A stretch of 64,000 nucleotides of DNA from Nocardia sp. NBC_01329 (GCF_035956715.1 NZ_CP108381.1:5116001-5180000); one strand, 5' to 3'; positions 46,410 through 55,446 are shown, numbered from the stretch's first letter. The notes: generated by a model from the sequence alone, not told the origin. Numbers and translations: made by a program.

Positions 46410-48575
46410 CTATTTCTCTCCGAGACCGACGGTGTCCAGCACCCACGCGTACTCGAACGCGACCTCACGCCATTTCTCGTACCGGCCACTGACCCCGCCG
46501 TGCCCGGCACTCATCTCCGTTTTCAGGAGCAGCGGCGCGTCGCCGGTCTTGGTGGCGCGCAGTTTAGCGACCCATTTCGCCGGTTCCACGTACAGCACGC
46601 GGGTGTCGTTGATGCTGGTGATAGCCAGAATCGCCGGGTATTCCTTCGCCGCGACGTTCTCATAGGGCGAATACGATTTCATGTACTCGTAGACGTCCTT
46701 GTCCGCCAGCGGATTTCCCCACTCGTCCCATTCGATCACTGTCAGCGGCAGTGACGGGTCGAGGATGGACGTGAGCGGGTCGACGAACGGCACGTTGGCC
46801 AGCACGCCCGCGAAGAGTTCCGGCGCGATATTGGCCACGGCACCCACCAGGAGTCCGCCCGCGCTGCCACCGTCGGCGATCATCCGATCGGGCGCCGTCG
46901 CCCCGCTGTCGACGAGATGCCTTGCGCAGGCGACGAAATCGGTGAAGGTGTTCTTCTTGCTGAGAGTCTTTCCGTTCTCGTACCAGAGTCGGCCCATCTC
47001 ACCGCCGCCCCGCACATGGGCGATAGCGAAAACCATGCCGCGATCGAGCAGCGAGAGCCGAGATACCGAGAAACCCGGATCCATGCTCGCCTCGTAAGAG
47101 CCGTATCCGTAGAGCAGCAGGGGTTTCGGACCCGCGACCCGATCGGTATCGCGGCGGGCCACGATCGAGATGGGGATGCGGGTGCCGTCCTCGGCGACCG
47201 CCCAATCCCGATGCTGCACATAGTCGTCGGCGTCGTAACCACCGAGCACCGGCTGTTCCTTGCGCAGCAGCAGCGCACCCGTCTCCACCACATAGTCGAA
47301 CACCTGGGTCGGAGTGATGAACGAGGTGAGGCCGAGCCGCAGCGTGGGCTGATCCCATTCCGGGCAGGAACCGAGCCCCGCGCTGTAGAGCTCCAGCTCG
47401 AAATCCAGTTCCCGCAGTTCGCCGTAGCCGTCCGCGGTCAGCGGCCACACCGCGACCCGGGTCAGCGCTTCCCGGCGATAGCTGAGCACCAGTTGCCCGG
47501 CGAAGGCGTCGATATCCTCCAGCCGCACATCGTCGCGGTGCCCGATGAGGGTGCGCAGCCGCGCGGGGTCGTCGGCCGGGGCCTCGGCCAGGACGAAGTT
47601 CTCCGCCTTCACCCCGTCGATCACATCGTTGTGCAGGATCAGGAACCGGTCCTGTCCTGCCACCACCGCGTGCTCCGCCGAGTACTCGACCCCCTCGCGG
47701 CGGGGCAGCAGCACCCGGAACTCGCCGGTCGGATCGTCGGATTCCAGTACCCAGCCCTCGGTGGTGATCTTGGATCCCACCCAGATCATCAGGAATTTTT
47801 CCGACCTGGTGGCACCGACACTCACCCAGTAACGCTCGTCCGGCTCGTGGAAGACCTGCGCATCCGCGGCCGAGGTGTCGCCGAGCCGGTGCCGCCACAC
47901 GGTATCGGGTCGCCAGGATTCGTCGACGGTCTGATAGAAGACGTGGGTACCGTCCAGCGACCAGGTCGCCCCGGGCGCGGTCCGGGGGATCTCGTCCCCG
48001 AGCAGTTCACCGGAGCGCAGATCCATGAACCGGAGCGTGTAGCGCTCGTCGCCGGCGGTATCCACCGAGAAGGCCAGCAGGTTTCCGTCGTGACTCACCG
48101 AGAACGCGCCGAGTGCGAAGAAATCGTGACCTTCGGCCAGCACATTACTGTCCAGCAGGACCTGTTCGCCCGGGATCTCTGTCCCGGCCTCCAACTGCGG
48201 CGGGGTCCAGGCGTCGATTCCGATGGCGTCCGCGTCGATCGGGCACCGGCAATGCACTCCGTACTGTTTGCCCTCATAACTGCGCGAGTAGTACCAGTGG
48301 TCGCCGAGCCTGGTCGGCACCGACAGATCGGTCTCCTGGGTGCGGCTCTTGATCTCGTCGAAGATCTTCTCGCGCAGCGGTGCCAGATGCGCCGTCCGGG
48401 CCTCCGTATAGGCGTTCTCGGACTCGAGGTGAGCGATGACCTCCGGGTTCTCCTTGTCCCGCAGCCACTCGTATTCGTCGACGAACAGATCGCCGTGGTG
48501 TACGCGCTCGAACGGCACCGTCTTCGCCGTGGGCGCGGCCACCGCGTCGGTTACCGGACTACCACTGTCAGCCAT
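46410..48575 (-). CDS. ptrB: Oligopeptidase B (prolyl oligopeptidase family, S9A)
   Basis: A serine peptidase that cleaves after basic residues in short peptides. The start ATG (MADSGSPVTDAV) lies 7 nt after a TACGGT box; an upstream extension of 46 residues is arginine-rich and unlikely. The 721-residue protein has an N-terminal beta-propeller (about 80-420) and a C-terminal hydrolase domain. Its catalytic serine lies in ADGGSAGGLLVG (about residue 570), the aspartate in SINDTRV (about 655) and the histidine in MSAGHGG (about 690). YGYGSYEASMDPGFSVSRLSLLDRG is the domain boundary signature. It corresponds to Rv0781-0782. Confidence 0.95.
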   Translation of the reverse strand: MADSGSPVTDAVAAPTAKTVPFERVHHGDLFVDEYEWLRDKENPEVIAHLESENAYTEARTAHLAPLREKIFDEIKSRTQETDLSVPTRLGDHWYYSRSYEGKQYGVHCRCPIDADAIGIDAWTPPQLEAGTEIPGEQVLLDSNVLAEGHDFFALGAFSVSHDGNLLAFSVDTAGDERYTLRFMDLRSGELLGDEIPRTAPGATWSLDGTHVFYQTVDESWRPDTVWRHRLGDTSAADAQVFHEPDERYWVSVGATRSEKFLMIWVGSKITTEGWVLESDDPTGEFRVLLPRREGVEYSAEHAVVAGQDRFLILHNDVIDGVKAENFVLAEAPADDPARLRTLIGHRDDVRLEDIDAFAGQLVLSYRREALTRVAVWPLTADGYGELRELDFELELYSAGLGSCPEWDQPTLRLGLTSFITPTQVFDYVVETGALLLRKEQPVLGGYDADDYVQHRDWAVAEDGTRIPISIVARRDTDRVAGPKPLLLYGYGSYEASMDPGFSVSRLSLLDRGMVFAIAHVRGGGEMGRLWYENGKTLSKKNTFTDFVACARHLVDSGATAPDRMIADGGSAGGLLVGAVANIAPELFAGVLANVPFVDPLTSILDPSLPLTVIEWDEWGNPLADKDVYEYMKSYSPYENVAAKEYPAILAITSINDTRVLYVEPAKWVAKLRATKTGDAPLLLKTEMSAGHGGVSGRYEKWREVAFEYAWVLDTVGLGEK

Positions 48576-48582
48576 GGCCACC

Positions 48583-48588
48583 ACCGTA
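48583..48588 (-). promoter_or_regulatory. -10 box for leaderless ptrB
   Basis: On the minus strand TACGGT ends 7 nt before the ATG at 48575, supporting that start. Confidence 0.5.
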
Positions 48589-48655
48589 GCGGCCCGCCCC
48601 GGGCGGCCGGGGAGACCACCGGCAACGACGGGCCCGAGCGTGCCGGCCGATCCGC

Positions 48656-49615
48656 TCAGGCGCCGATCGCGGGCCCGATGGTCGGCCAGGACGCTTGCAG
48701 ATGGTCGTTCCAATACGACCAGGAATGCGTACCCACCGGGCTGTAGTCGACCCGGATCGGCAGACCCGCCGCGCGCGCCCGGCGTTCGAATGAGATCACA
48801 CAGGTATCGACCGCGAACTCGATCGGCCCGCCGAGCACGATGTTCTCCGGCAGCTGCGGTTTCAGTTCCAGCTCGTGCGGACCGGGCAGGCCGCTACCGG
48901 TGGACAGGAACAGGGTTTTCCCGCGCAGTCGGTCCAACATGAGGGCCGGGTTGTGGGCCGCCCATTCCGGGCTGCCGCCCGGACCCCACATGTTGTCGGG
49001 GTTACCGCCCCTGGTCATGATGGAGAACTGCACCGCCACGGTCGCCAGCCCGGTATCGGGACAGGCACTGTACCCGGCGACGGCCGTGTACAGACCAGGG
49101 TGCCGGGCCGCGAGGATGTAGGCGGCATGCCCGCCCATCGACAGACCCCCGATCGCGTTCTGCCCGTTACCCGCGAATTCGCCGTCGATGATCGCCGGCA
49201 GTTCCTGGGTCAGGAAGGTCTCCCACCGGTAGTGGCCGAGCGTCGGGTCATCGCGCTGCCAGTCGGTGAAGTAACTGGCCTTCCCGCCGACCGGCAGAAC
49301 CACGTTGACGTTCTTGCCGAGGAAGAACCGCTCGGCCTCGGTGGCGTTGGTCCAGGTGCTCTGGCCGACGCCCGGATCGAGCCCGTCCAGCAGGTAGTAA
49401 CTGGACCGGCTCCCGCCGCCCGCCGGATGCAGGACCTGCACCTGTACGACCTGGTTCATGGCGGGGGAAGCGATGAACACCGCCGACCGCGTCGGGCTGA
49501 GCTCGTCGATCCGCACGACTTCCGCCGCGGCGGCCGGAGCGGGCCGGAGAACGGGGAGCCCGGCAGCCAAACCGACCACCCCCAGCATCAGTACAGCTAT
49601 CCGAAAATATCGCAC
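48656..49615 (-). CDS. Secreted mycolyltransferase-like esterase (antigen 85 / corynomycolyltransferase family)
   Basis: Fbp/Cmt proteins transfer mycolates between trehalose and arabinogalactan outside the membrane. The GTG start has an AGGAGG site 7 nt upstream. The 319-residue precursor has a signal peptide (about 1-31, cleavage after AAAA). The nucleophile is Ser159 in GGLSMGGHAA; the block SPVGTHSWSYWNDHL near the C-terminus holds the catalytic histidine. VGGKASYFTDWQRDDPTLGHYRWETFL is typical of the family. Length and features fit nocardial mycolyltransferases, though an exported feruloyl-type esterase cannot be excluded. Confidence 0.9.
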   Translation of the reverse strand: MRYFRIAVLMLGVVGLAAGLPVLRPAPAAAAEVVRIDELSPTRSAVFIASPAMNQVVQVQVLHPAGGGSRSSYYLLDGLDPGVGQSTWTNATEAERFFLGKNVNVVLPVGGKASYFTDWQRDDPTLGHYRWETFLTQELPAIIDGEFAGNGQNAIGGLSMGGHAAYILAARHPGLYTAVAGYSACPDTGLATVAVQFSIMTRGGNPDNMWGPGGSPEWAAHNPALMLDRLRGKTLFLSTGSGLPGPHELELKPQLPENIVLGGPIEFAVDTCVISFERRARAAGLPIRVDYSPVGTHSWSYWNDHLQASWPTIGPAIGA

Positions 49616-49794
49616 GTTCGCACCTCCTAGCCCACCCCGGAAACTAGCTCATGCCCATGCTCACCATTTCGACCCGACAACAGCGCACATGCAGCATATT
49701 CGCAGCAAACATGCTGACTATAGTCGACAGCCGAGCCTACGTATCCATTTGTTCCCGATCCGTGAAACGACTCCCCCGGTTGAAAACCCGCCGA

Positions 49795-50217
49795 TCACGC
49801 CCCGCGCTGCAAAGCACCCCGGACGGAACCGGCCAGATAATCCAGATCCGCCCGCGGCGGCGTCCGCGGCCGCCCCCGCAGACCGAACCCGTCCCCTGGA
49901 GTGCGCGGGATAACGTGCAGGTGGACATGGAATACCTCCTGCCCGGCGGTCACCCCATCGGCCAGGAAAAAGTTCACCCCGTCGCAGGCCACCTCACTGT
50001 CCCGCAGCGCCGCCGCCAGCCGCTGCCCCACCTGGAACAACTTCCCGCCCAGCACCGGATCGAGCTCGGCCAGCTCCCGCGCCGGAGTCTTCGGCACCAC
50101 CAGCAGATGCCCCGGCGTCATCGGCCGGATATCCATGAAGGCCAGCACATCGTCATCCTCGTAGACCTTGCTGGACGGCGCCCGCCCCGCGATGATCTCG
50201 GCGAAAATCGAATCCAT
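49795..50217 (-). CDS. HIT family nucleotide hydrolase
   Basis: This 140-residue protein has the histidine triad HVHLHVIP (about 97-104) and the N-terminal MDSIFAEIIAGRAPSSKVYEDDDVLAFMDIRPMTPGH of the HINT/Fhit-like branch, which hydrolyses purine nucleotide phosphoramidates or related compounds. The ATG follows a GC hairpin of the repeat family (element E) rather than a ribosome site. It lies 48 nt behind the purB stop, so transcription could continue from purB if the hairpin is read through. Confidence 0.93.
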   Translation of the reverse strand: MDSIFAEIIAGRAPSSKVYEDDDVLAFMDIRPMTPGHLLVVPKTPARELAELDPVLGGKLFQVGQRLAAALRDSEVACDGVNFFLADGVTAGQEVFHVHLHVIPRTPGDGFGLRGRPRTPPRADLDYLAGSVRGALQRGA

Positions 50218-50224
50218 AGCTGTA

Positions 50225-50259
50225 ATTTTGGCGCCGCCTGCGGCGGCGCCGAAAACACC
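50225..50259 (-). repeat. Minimal hairpin of the double-hairpin family, type E
   Basis: A perfect 9-bp stem GGCGCCGCC-TGC-GGCGGCGCC is flanked on the purB side by the GTGTTTTC edge. It is the short-hairpin part only, without the long palindrome. It starts 6 bp after the purB stop and ends 7 bp before the HIT gene, so it may also act as terminator or attenuator. Confidence 0.75.
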
Positions 50260-50265
50260 TCACCT

Positions 50266-51693
50266 TCAGAGGATTGGTGACGGCGTATACCGGGCCGCCT
50301 CGGGATAGGCGGCGACCAGCTTGCCCACCTGGGCCGCAACGTCTGCCACCTGTGCGTCGGCCGCACCGATGAACGCCGCCTTGTCCGCCAGCGCGGCATC
50401 CAGGGCGGTGCGGTCCAGAGGCATCCGTGCGTCGGCGGCCAGCCGGTCCAGCAGGTCCGGTTCGCGCCCCTGTTCCCGCATGGCCAGGGCTACCGCGACC
50501 GCGTGTTCCTTGATCACTTCGTGTGCGGCCTCGCGTCCGACCCCGGCGCGGACCGCGGCCATGAGGATGCGAGTGGTGGCCAGGAACGGCAGGTAGCGGT
50601 CCAGTTCGCGGGCGATCACCGCCGGGTAGGCGCCGAATTCGGCGAGCACGGTCAGGAAGGTCTCCATCATTCCGTCGATCGCGAAGAAGGCGTCCGGCAG
50701 CGCGACCCGGCGCACCACCGAGCAGAAGACATCGCCCTCGTTCCACTGTGCGCCCGCGAGTTCGGCGGCCATCGACCCGTACCCCCGGAGCACCACTTGC
50801 AGGCCGTTGACCCGTTCGCAGGAGCGGGTGTTCATCTTGTGCGGCATGGCCGAGCTGCCGACCTGGCCCGGCTGGAACCCTTCGGTCACCAGTTCGTGGC
50901 CCGCCATCAGCCGGATGGTGTGGGCAAGCGAGGATTGGGCGGCGCCGATCTGCACCAGCGCGGACAGCACATCGTGGTCCAGGGACCGCGGGTAGACCTG
51001 GCCCACGCTGGTCAGCACACTGGTGAAACCCAGGTGCCGGGAGACCTGCTGTTCGAGCGCGGTGAGTTTCGCGGCGTCGCCACCGAGCAGGTCCAGCATG
51101 TCCTGCGCTGTACCCATCGGGCCTTTGATCCCGCGTAGCGGGTAGCGGTCGATGAGTTCGCGTAGCCGGGTCAGGCCGATGAGCATTTCGTCGGCGGCCG
51201 AGGCGAAACGTTTGCCGAGGGTGGTGGCCTGGGCGGCGACATTGTGCGAGCGCCCTGCCATCACCAGCGTCTGGTATTCGACGGCCCGTTCGGCGAGGCG
51301 GGCGGCCACCGCGACACCGTGCCCGTGGATATGTTCGAGTGACAGCCGGATCTGCAACTGCTCCACGTTCTCGGTGAGATCGCGACTGGTCATGCCCTTG
51401 TGGACGTGCTCGTGCCCGGCGAGGGCGTTGAATTCCTCGATGCGGGCTTTCACATCGTGGCGGGTGACGCGTTCGCGTTCGGCGATGGCGGCCAGGTCGA
51501 CTTGTCCGACGACCCGCTGATAGTCGTCGACCACCCCGGCCGGCACATCTATTCCGAGTTCGGCCTGGGCGCGCAGCACCTCGAGCCACAGCCGCCGTTC
51601 GAGCACGATCTTCTGCTCGGGAGACCACAGATGCACCAGCTGCGGACTGGCGTAGCGGGTGGCGAGGACGTTGGGGATCAGGTCTGAGGTCAC
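50266..51693 (-). CDS. purB: Adenylosuccinate lyase
   Basis: PurB catalyses two fumarate-releasing steps of purine synthesis, on SAICAR and on adenylosuccinate. The 475-residue protein (GTG start) belongs to the fumarase/aspartase superfamily with the signature GSSAMPHKMNTRSCERV (about 281-297), the catalytic histidine in AGRSHNVAAQATTLGKR (about 146) and the TSRDLTENVEQLQIRL block (about 103). The start lies 8 nt after a TAGACT box that overlaps the end of the preceding tetR gene. It is followed by repeat element E and a HIT protein gene. Confidence 0.96.
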   Translation of the reverse strand: MTSDLIPNVLATRYASPQLVHLWSPEQKIVLERRLWLEVLRAQAELGIDVPAGVVDDYQRVVGQVDLAAIAERERVTRHDVKARIEEFNALAGHEHVHKGMTSRDLTENVEQLQIRLSLEHIHGHGVAVAARLAERAVEYQTLVMAGRSHNVAAQATTLGKRFASAADEMLIGLTRLRELIDRYPLRGIKGPMGTAQDMLDLLGGDAAKLTALEQQVSRHLGFTSVLTSVGQVYPRSLDHDVLSALVQIGAAQSSLAHTIRLMAGHELVTEGFQPGQVGSSAMPHKMNTRSCERVNGLQVVLRGYGSMAAELAGAQWNEGDVFCSVVRRVALPDAFFAIDGMMETFLTVLAEFGAYPAVIARELDRYLPFLATTRILMAAVRAGVGREAAHEVIKEHAVAVALAMREQGREPDLLDRLAADARMPLDRTALDAALADKAAFIGAADAQVADVAAQVGKLVAAYPEAARYTPSPIL

Positions 51694-51699
51694 GTCCGG

Positions 51700-52338
51700 T
51701 CAGTCTAGTGACCGGTAGCGGTCGATCGGCTGGTGCGTCGCCGGAGCGACGATATCGATGACCTCCAGCAGGGCGCCGCGGGCCAGCCGCCGGGGTTGCG
51801 GATCGGATTCGGAGAGGGCGGCGACTACAGCGCCGTCGACCACCGCGACCAGTCTGCGCAATTGTTCGGGCCGCACCATCCGGTCGGATCGGCGTAGTAC
51901 ATCGGAGAGCAGCTCGTCCAGCTGCCCGCGTAGTCGGAGCTGGACCTCTCGCAGTTCGGGATGCCGGGCCGAGGCGACGGTGCGTTCGTAACGGGCGATC
52001 AACCGGCCACGGGCTCCCTCGTCCACACCTTCGGGACCGATGAGCAGGTCGAGCACCAGGTCGACGGTCGCCTCCGCACCGCGACGGCGGTGGGTCACCT
52101 CGCCGATCCGCCGCCGCATGGCCTCGAGCTCGGCGTTACCGCTGAACTCGACCGCTCGCGCGATCAGATCCTCGAGGGACTCGAAGTAGTAGGTCGTGGA
52201 GGCCAGCGGCAGTTCGGCGCGGGTCGCGACAGAGCGATGCCGCACCGCGTCGAAACCGCCTTCGAGCAGTAACTCGGCGGCAGCAGCCACCAGCGCCTGG
52301 CGACGCCGTTCACCCTTCGGAGTCGTCGCGGTTATCAC
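51700..52338 (-). CDS. TetR family transcriptional regulator
   Basis: The 212-residue protein (GTG start, MITATTPKGERRRQAL) has a TetR helix-turn-helix at about 10-55 (LLLEGGFDAVRHRSVATRAELPLASTTYYFESLEDL). The C-terminal domain is leucine- and arginine-rich (LRGQLDELLSDVLRRSDRM). The nearest M. tuberculosis counterpart beside purB is also a TetR-type regulator (Rv0775/0776 region), as far as I can recall. Targets are unknown; it could control itself and the aminotransferase upstream. The gene ends 6 bp before the purB start and overlaps its -10 box. Confidence 0.85.
   Translation of the reverse strand: MITATTPKGERRRQALVAAAAELLLEGGFDAVRHRSVATRAELPLASTTYYFESLEDLIARAVEFSGNAELEAMRRRIGEVTHRRRGAEATVDLVLDLLIGPEGVDEGARGRLIARYERTVASARHPELREVQLRLRGQLDELLSDVLRRSDRMVRPEQLRRLVAVVDGAVVAALSESDPQPRRLARGALLEVIDIVAPATHQPIDRYRSLD
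51702..51707 (-). promoter_or_regulatory. -10 box for purB inside the tetR 3' end
   Basis: On the minus strand TAGACT covers the last sense codons of tetR and ends 8 nt before the purB GTG, so purB can be transcribed without a leader from a promoter embedded in the preceding gene. Confidence 0.5.
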
Positions 52339-52451
52339 CGTGCCATCGTGCCAGTCTTCATCATTACATCCGTGCGGAATCAGGGATAAGGGGAAACAAC
52401 CATCGATGTTTCTACCGCATCCGCGCGGTGATGTTGTCGTACTGTGCAAAG

Positions 52452-53636
52452 TTATTGCCGGGCAGGGGGTTCGTTTGTGGTCGGTCGGAGGTAGTCGCCG
52501 AGTCTGGTGAGCGTGGCTTCGATTTCGGCGGTCGCCCCGGCGAAGGACAGCCGGATTGTGCGATGTCCGTTCACGGTGTCGAAATCCAGGCCCGGCGCCA
52601 GCGCCACCCCGGTATTCGCGAGCACCTCCGCACACCAGGCCATCGAGTCGCCGGTGAGGTGGCCGATATCGGCGTAGGCGTAGAAGGCGCCGTCGGCGGG
52701 CGCGAGGTCGGTGATACCGAGCCCCGCCAGCCCCTCGAGCAGGATGGCCCGATTGATCGCGTACCGGTGCACATGCGCGTCGAGTTCGGTCCGCGCCTCG
52801 TCCCCGAACGCGTGCACCGCCGCGTACTGCGAGATCGCCGGTGGGCAGACGGTCATATTCGACGCCAGCCGCTGCAGTGCCGGGCGCAGTTCGGGCGGGG
52901 CCAGCATCCAGCCCAGTCGCCAGCCGGTCATCGAGAAGTACTTCGAAACCGACCCGATCACCACGCTCGAACGCGAGGTTTCCCAGGAAGACGCGGTGCG
53001 CTCACCGCCGTAGGTGATGCCGTGATAGATCTCGTCGGAGATCAGTAGCGTGCCGTGCGCGTCGCACCATCGCGCCACCGCGGCGAGTTCGTCCGGGTCG
53101 ATCATGGTGCCGGTGGGATTGGCGGGGCTGGCCACGATCAGGCCCTTCGGCGGTTGCGGCAGCTCTTCGAGCATCGCGACCGTCGGCTGGAACCTGGTCT
53201 CGGCTCGGCAGTCCAGTTCGACAACCCGGCAGCCGAGCGCGGCCAGCGTGTTGCGGTAGGCCGGGTAGCCCGGCCGCGCCACGACCACGGTGTCCCCGGG
53301 ATCGAAGGCCGCCAGGAAGATCAGGGTGAACGCGCCGGAGGAGCCGGTGGTGACGACGACGTCGTCGGGATCCACCGGATAACCGTAGGCCCGGTGATGA
53401 TGTCCGGCGATGGCCTGACGTAGCGGAAGTATGCCGAAAGTCTCTGTGTACCCCAATAGTTCGGCGTCTATCGCAGCCTTGGTGGCGCGTAGCACCGGCG
53501 CGGGTGCCGGTGTCGAGGGCTGACCGGCCGCGAGACTCAGTACATCGCCGTGCGTTCTGGCGCGTTCGGCGGCGGCTTTCCAGACATCCATCACGTAAAA
53601 AGGTGGGATGGTCGAGCGCCGAGATTCAGTGGACAC
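52452..53636 (-). CDS. PLP-dependent class I/II aminotransferase
   Basis: The 394-residue fold-type I aminotransferase has the cofactor lysine in SVSKYFSMTGWRLGW (about 227-241), the NPTG motif in SPANPTGTMIDP (about 169-180), DEIYHG (about 200) and a C-terminal arginine in HRTIRLSF (about 365) that binds substrate carboxylate. It resembles actinobacterial aspartate or aromatic aminotransferases of the AspC/YbdL-like group; exact specificity cannot be decided. It lies 113 bp upstream of the tetR gene in the same direction and is divergent from the M23 peptidase gene. Confidence 0.9.
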   Translation of the reverse strand: MSTESRRSTIPPFYVMDVWKAAAERARTHGDVLSLAAGQPSTPAPAPVLRATKAAIDAELLGYTETFGILPLRQAIAGHHHRAYGYPVDPDDVVVTTGSSGAFTLIFLAAFDPGDTVVVARPGYPAYRNTLAALGCRVVELDCRAETRFQPTVAMLEELPQPPKGLIVASPANPTGTMIDPDELAAVARWCDAHGTLLISDEIYHGITYGGERTASSWETSRSSVVIGSVSKYFSMTGWRLGWMLAPPELRPALQRLASNMTVCPPAISQYAAVHAFGDEARTELDAHVHRYAINRAILLEGLAGLGITDLAPADGAFYAYADIGHLTGDSMAWCAEVLANTGVALAPGLDFDTVNGHRTIRLSFAGATAEIEATLTRLGDYLRPTTNEPPARQ

Positions 53637-53676
53637 CCGACCGACGGTAGAACACCGCTTCGAGCGCTTCGACAGC

Positions 53677-53682
53677 TATGGT
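53677..53682 (+). promoter_or_regulatory. -10 box for the M23 peptidase gene
   Basis: TATGGT ends 8 nt before the ATG at 53691; no ribosome site is visible, so the transcript may be leaderless. Confidence 0.4.
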
Positions 53683-53690
53683 CTGCTCTG

Positions 53691-55025
53691 ATGCTCGACA
53701 AGGCCGGCCAGCAGGCCGACGGTCCGCCGACAGGGGACCCCGGTTCCACCGCGTCCGGACGCGGTACCGGGTTCCTCCGCCGACACTGGAATCGGGCGGT
53801 GCACCCGCTGTCCGTGGCGGTTCGGCGCGGCGGACGCTCGACGGGAGCAGCGGATGAGGCCCAGCCGCGGCGCGCCGATTCGGCCGACCACGGCAGTGTC
53901 GCTCATTCGGGCAGGCGCCCGGCGACCCGATCGGGTCCGAGGCGGGACCCCGGGGAACGCCGCCCGGATGTCCTGGATATCGAACCGGAGTCCGGCGATC
54001 CCGGCGACAACTCGACCGCCGACGACCCCGACGACCAGCGGATATCCCTGAATCGCGCGGCCGCGACCGGCGGCGGTCTCGTCATCGCACCGGGCTGGCG
54101 GGAACGCGCGGCCGCAACCCCCCGTGCGCCGGGTCGTCGGCTGCGCACGGCATACCGGCGGCTCCGGCGATCGGCCGGCGAGCTCGTGCGCCGCCACCCC
54201 ACTCCCGCCGATATCGCCGAACTGATCGCGCGCCGCCCGACAACCGGGGAGATCACCACCGCGGCCCGGCGGCACCGGGTTCTCATCGGCATCCTGCTGC
54301 TCATCGTGCTCTCGGCGGCGGGCGACGGTTCCGCGGGCCTACTGGTCACCGACCGTCCACCGGCTCCGGGTGTCGCCTATCGCGTGCCGGTCGCCCATCC
54401 GCTGCGACTGTCCACCCCGATCCCGTCGGTCCGCCGCTATCTCGACGCCATCGACAACGGCGAGCGCCTGCGTGAACAGGCGGTGGTCGCCGCAGCCGCG
54501 CGGGCCACCCTGTTGCGGGCCAAAGCGGAGGCCGCGGCGGCGGTCGCGGGGCAGGAGCAGCCGTGGATCAACAGCGCGCCCGCTCCGGGTGGCCCGGAGG
54601 GCGGCATCATTCCGCCGGGTGCCGTGCCACCGGGCGCGGGTGGTTATGTCCTGCCCGCTCCGGGCACGTTCACCTCCGGCTTCGGGAGCCGATGGGGCAC
54701 CTTCCATCGAGGAATCGATATCGCCGGCCCGATCGGTACTCCGATCTACGCCGTCGCGAGCGGCACCGTGATCGATGCCGGTCCCGCATCCGGTTTCGGC
54801 CTGTGGGTACGGATCCGACACGACGACGGCGCGATCTCCGTCTATGGCCATATGTACGACTTCTTCGTTTCGGTCGGCGAACGCGTCCCGGCCGGAATGC
54901 AGATCGCACGTATGGGAAATCGTGGCGATTCCACCGGTCCGCACCTGCATTTCGAGATCATTTCGAACGGACAGCATGTGGACCCACAGCAGTGGCTTGC
55001 CCTGCACGGAGTCTCGTACAACTGA
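53691..55025 (+). CDS. M23 family peptidoglycan endopeptidase, membrane-anchored
   Basis: M23 enzymes cut peptide bonds in the peptidoglycan stem or act as regulatory LytM proteins. The 444-residue protein has about 195 arginine/proline-rich cytoplasmic residues, a membrane helix (about 203-225, LIGILLLIVLSAAGDGSAGLLV), a short helical spacer and a C-terminal M23 domain (about 325-440). Zinc-ligand motifs are intact: FHRGIDIAG (H-x3-D), YGHM and HLHFEI. An active enzyme is therefore likely. The ATG start gives MLDKAGQQADG; upstream codons lie in the divergent promoter. The lytic transglycosylase gene downstream suggests a wall-remodelling pair. Confidence 0.92.
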   Translation: MLDKAGQQADGPPTGDPGSTASGRGTGFLRRHWNRAVHPLSVAVRRGGRSTGAADEAQPRRADSADHGSVAHSGRRPATRSGPRRDPGERRPDVLDIEPESGDPGDNSTADDPDDQRISLNRAAATGGGLVIAPGWRERAAATPRAPGRRLRTAYRRLRRSAGELVRRHPTPADIAELIARRPTTGEITTAARRHRVLIGILLLIVLSAAGDGSAGLLVTDRPPAPGVAYRVPVAHPLRLSTPIPSVRRYLDAIDNGERLREQAVVAAAARATLLRAKAEAAAAVAGQEQPWINSAPAPGGPEGGIIPPGAVPPGAGGYVLPAPGTFTSGFGSRWGTFHRGIDIAGPIGTPIYAVASGTVIDAGPASGFGLWVRIRHDDGAISVYGHMYDFFVSVGERVPAGMQIARMGNRGDSTGPHLHFEIISNGQHVDPQQWLALHGVSYN

Positions 55026-55446
55026 GCCGATCCAGCCATCGGGGCAAATACACAGAATCCGGCTACGAGTTCGCCCGGCCTCCGGACCCGGATGTGATAC
55101 ATGACTCCGTAACAGCAGGTAAATCGATTTCTCTCAGCAGAATAGAACCTGCAATTATGTTTACGTTCACCTTTTGTTAACCTTTCGCAACCATTCTGTG
55201 ATTCGCCAGACAACAGATCGCAAGTTCGTTTCCGCACGGTTATCGCCTTCATTCGAATATTCCGACGCGAACGGCTTACGCCTCGGCACCGGCCCTCGGA
55301 CCGGGGTTCGATGCACCGCGCCACCGAGCGCGGACAACTGAATTTCCTTTTCACAACACGAATCACAAAAGAAGCAGCGCAACAACGCCGTCGACGGCCC
55401 TGACACGCGACGGCGTCAGTATCTTCGCGCTGTCGGAGCCCTCCCC
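55026..55446. other. Low-GC intergenic region between the M23 and SLT genes
   Basis: These 421 bp are the AT-richest of the right half, especially 55090-55260, and have no plausible gene. A 9-bp hairpin (ACGCCGTCG 55385-55393 with CGACGGCGT 55408-55416) lies 31 bp before the SLT start. I looked for the c-di-AMP riboswitch common before actinobacterial wall hydrolases but could not recognise its conserved core. Confidence 0.5.

Noticed and set aside
46917..48746. Open frame of about 600 codons opposite oligopeptidase B
   Set aside because: Antisense shadow of ptrB, whose catalytic triad motifs are all present on the other strand.
55026..55446. c-di-AMP (ydaO) riboswitch before the SLT gene
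   Set aside because: Expected because such wall-hydrolase genes often have one, but I could not find the conserved core segments; the region is also too AT-rich.
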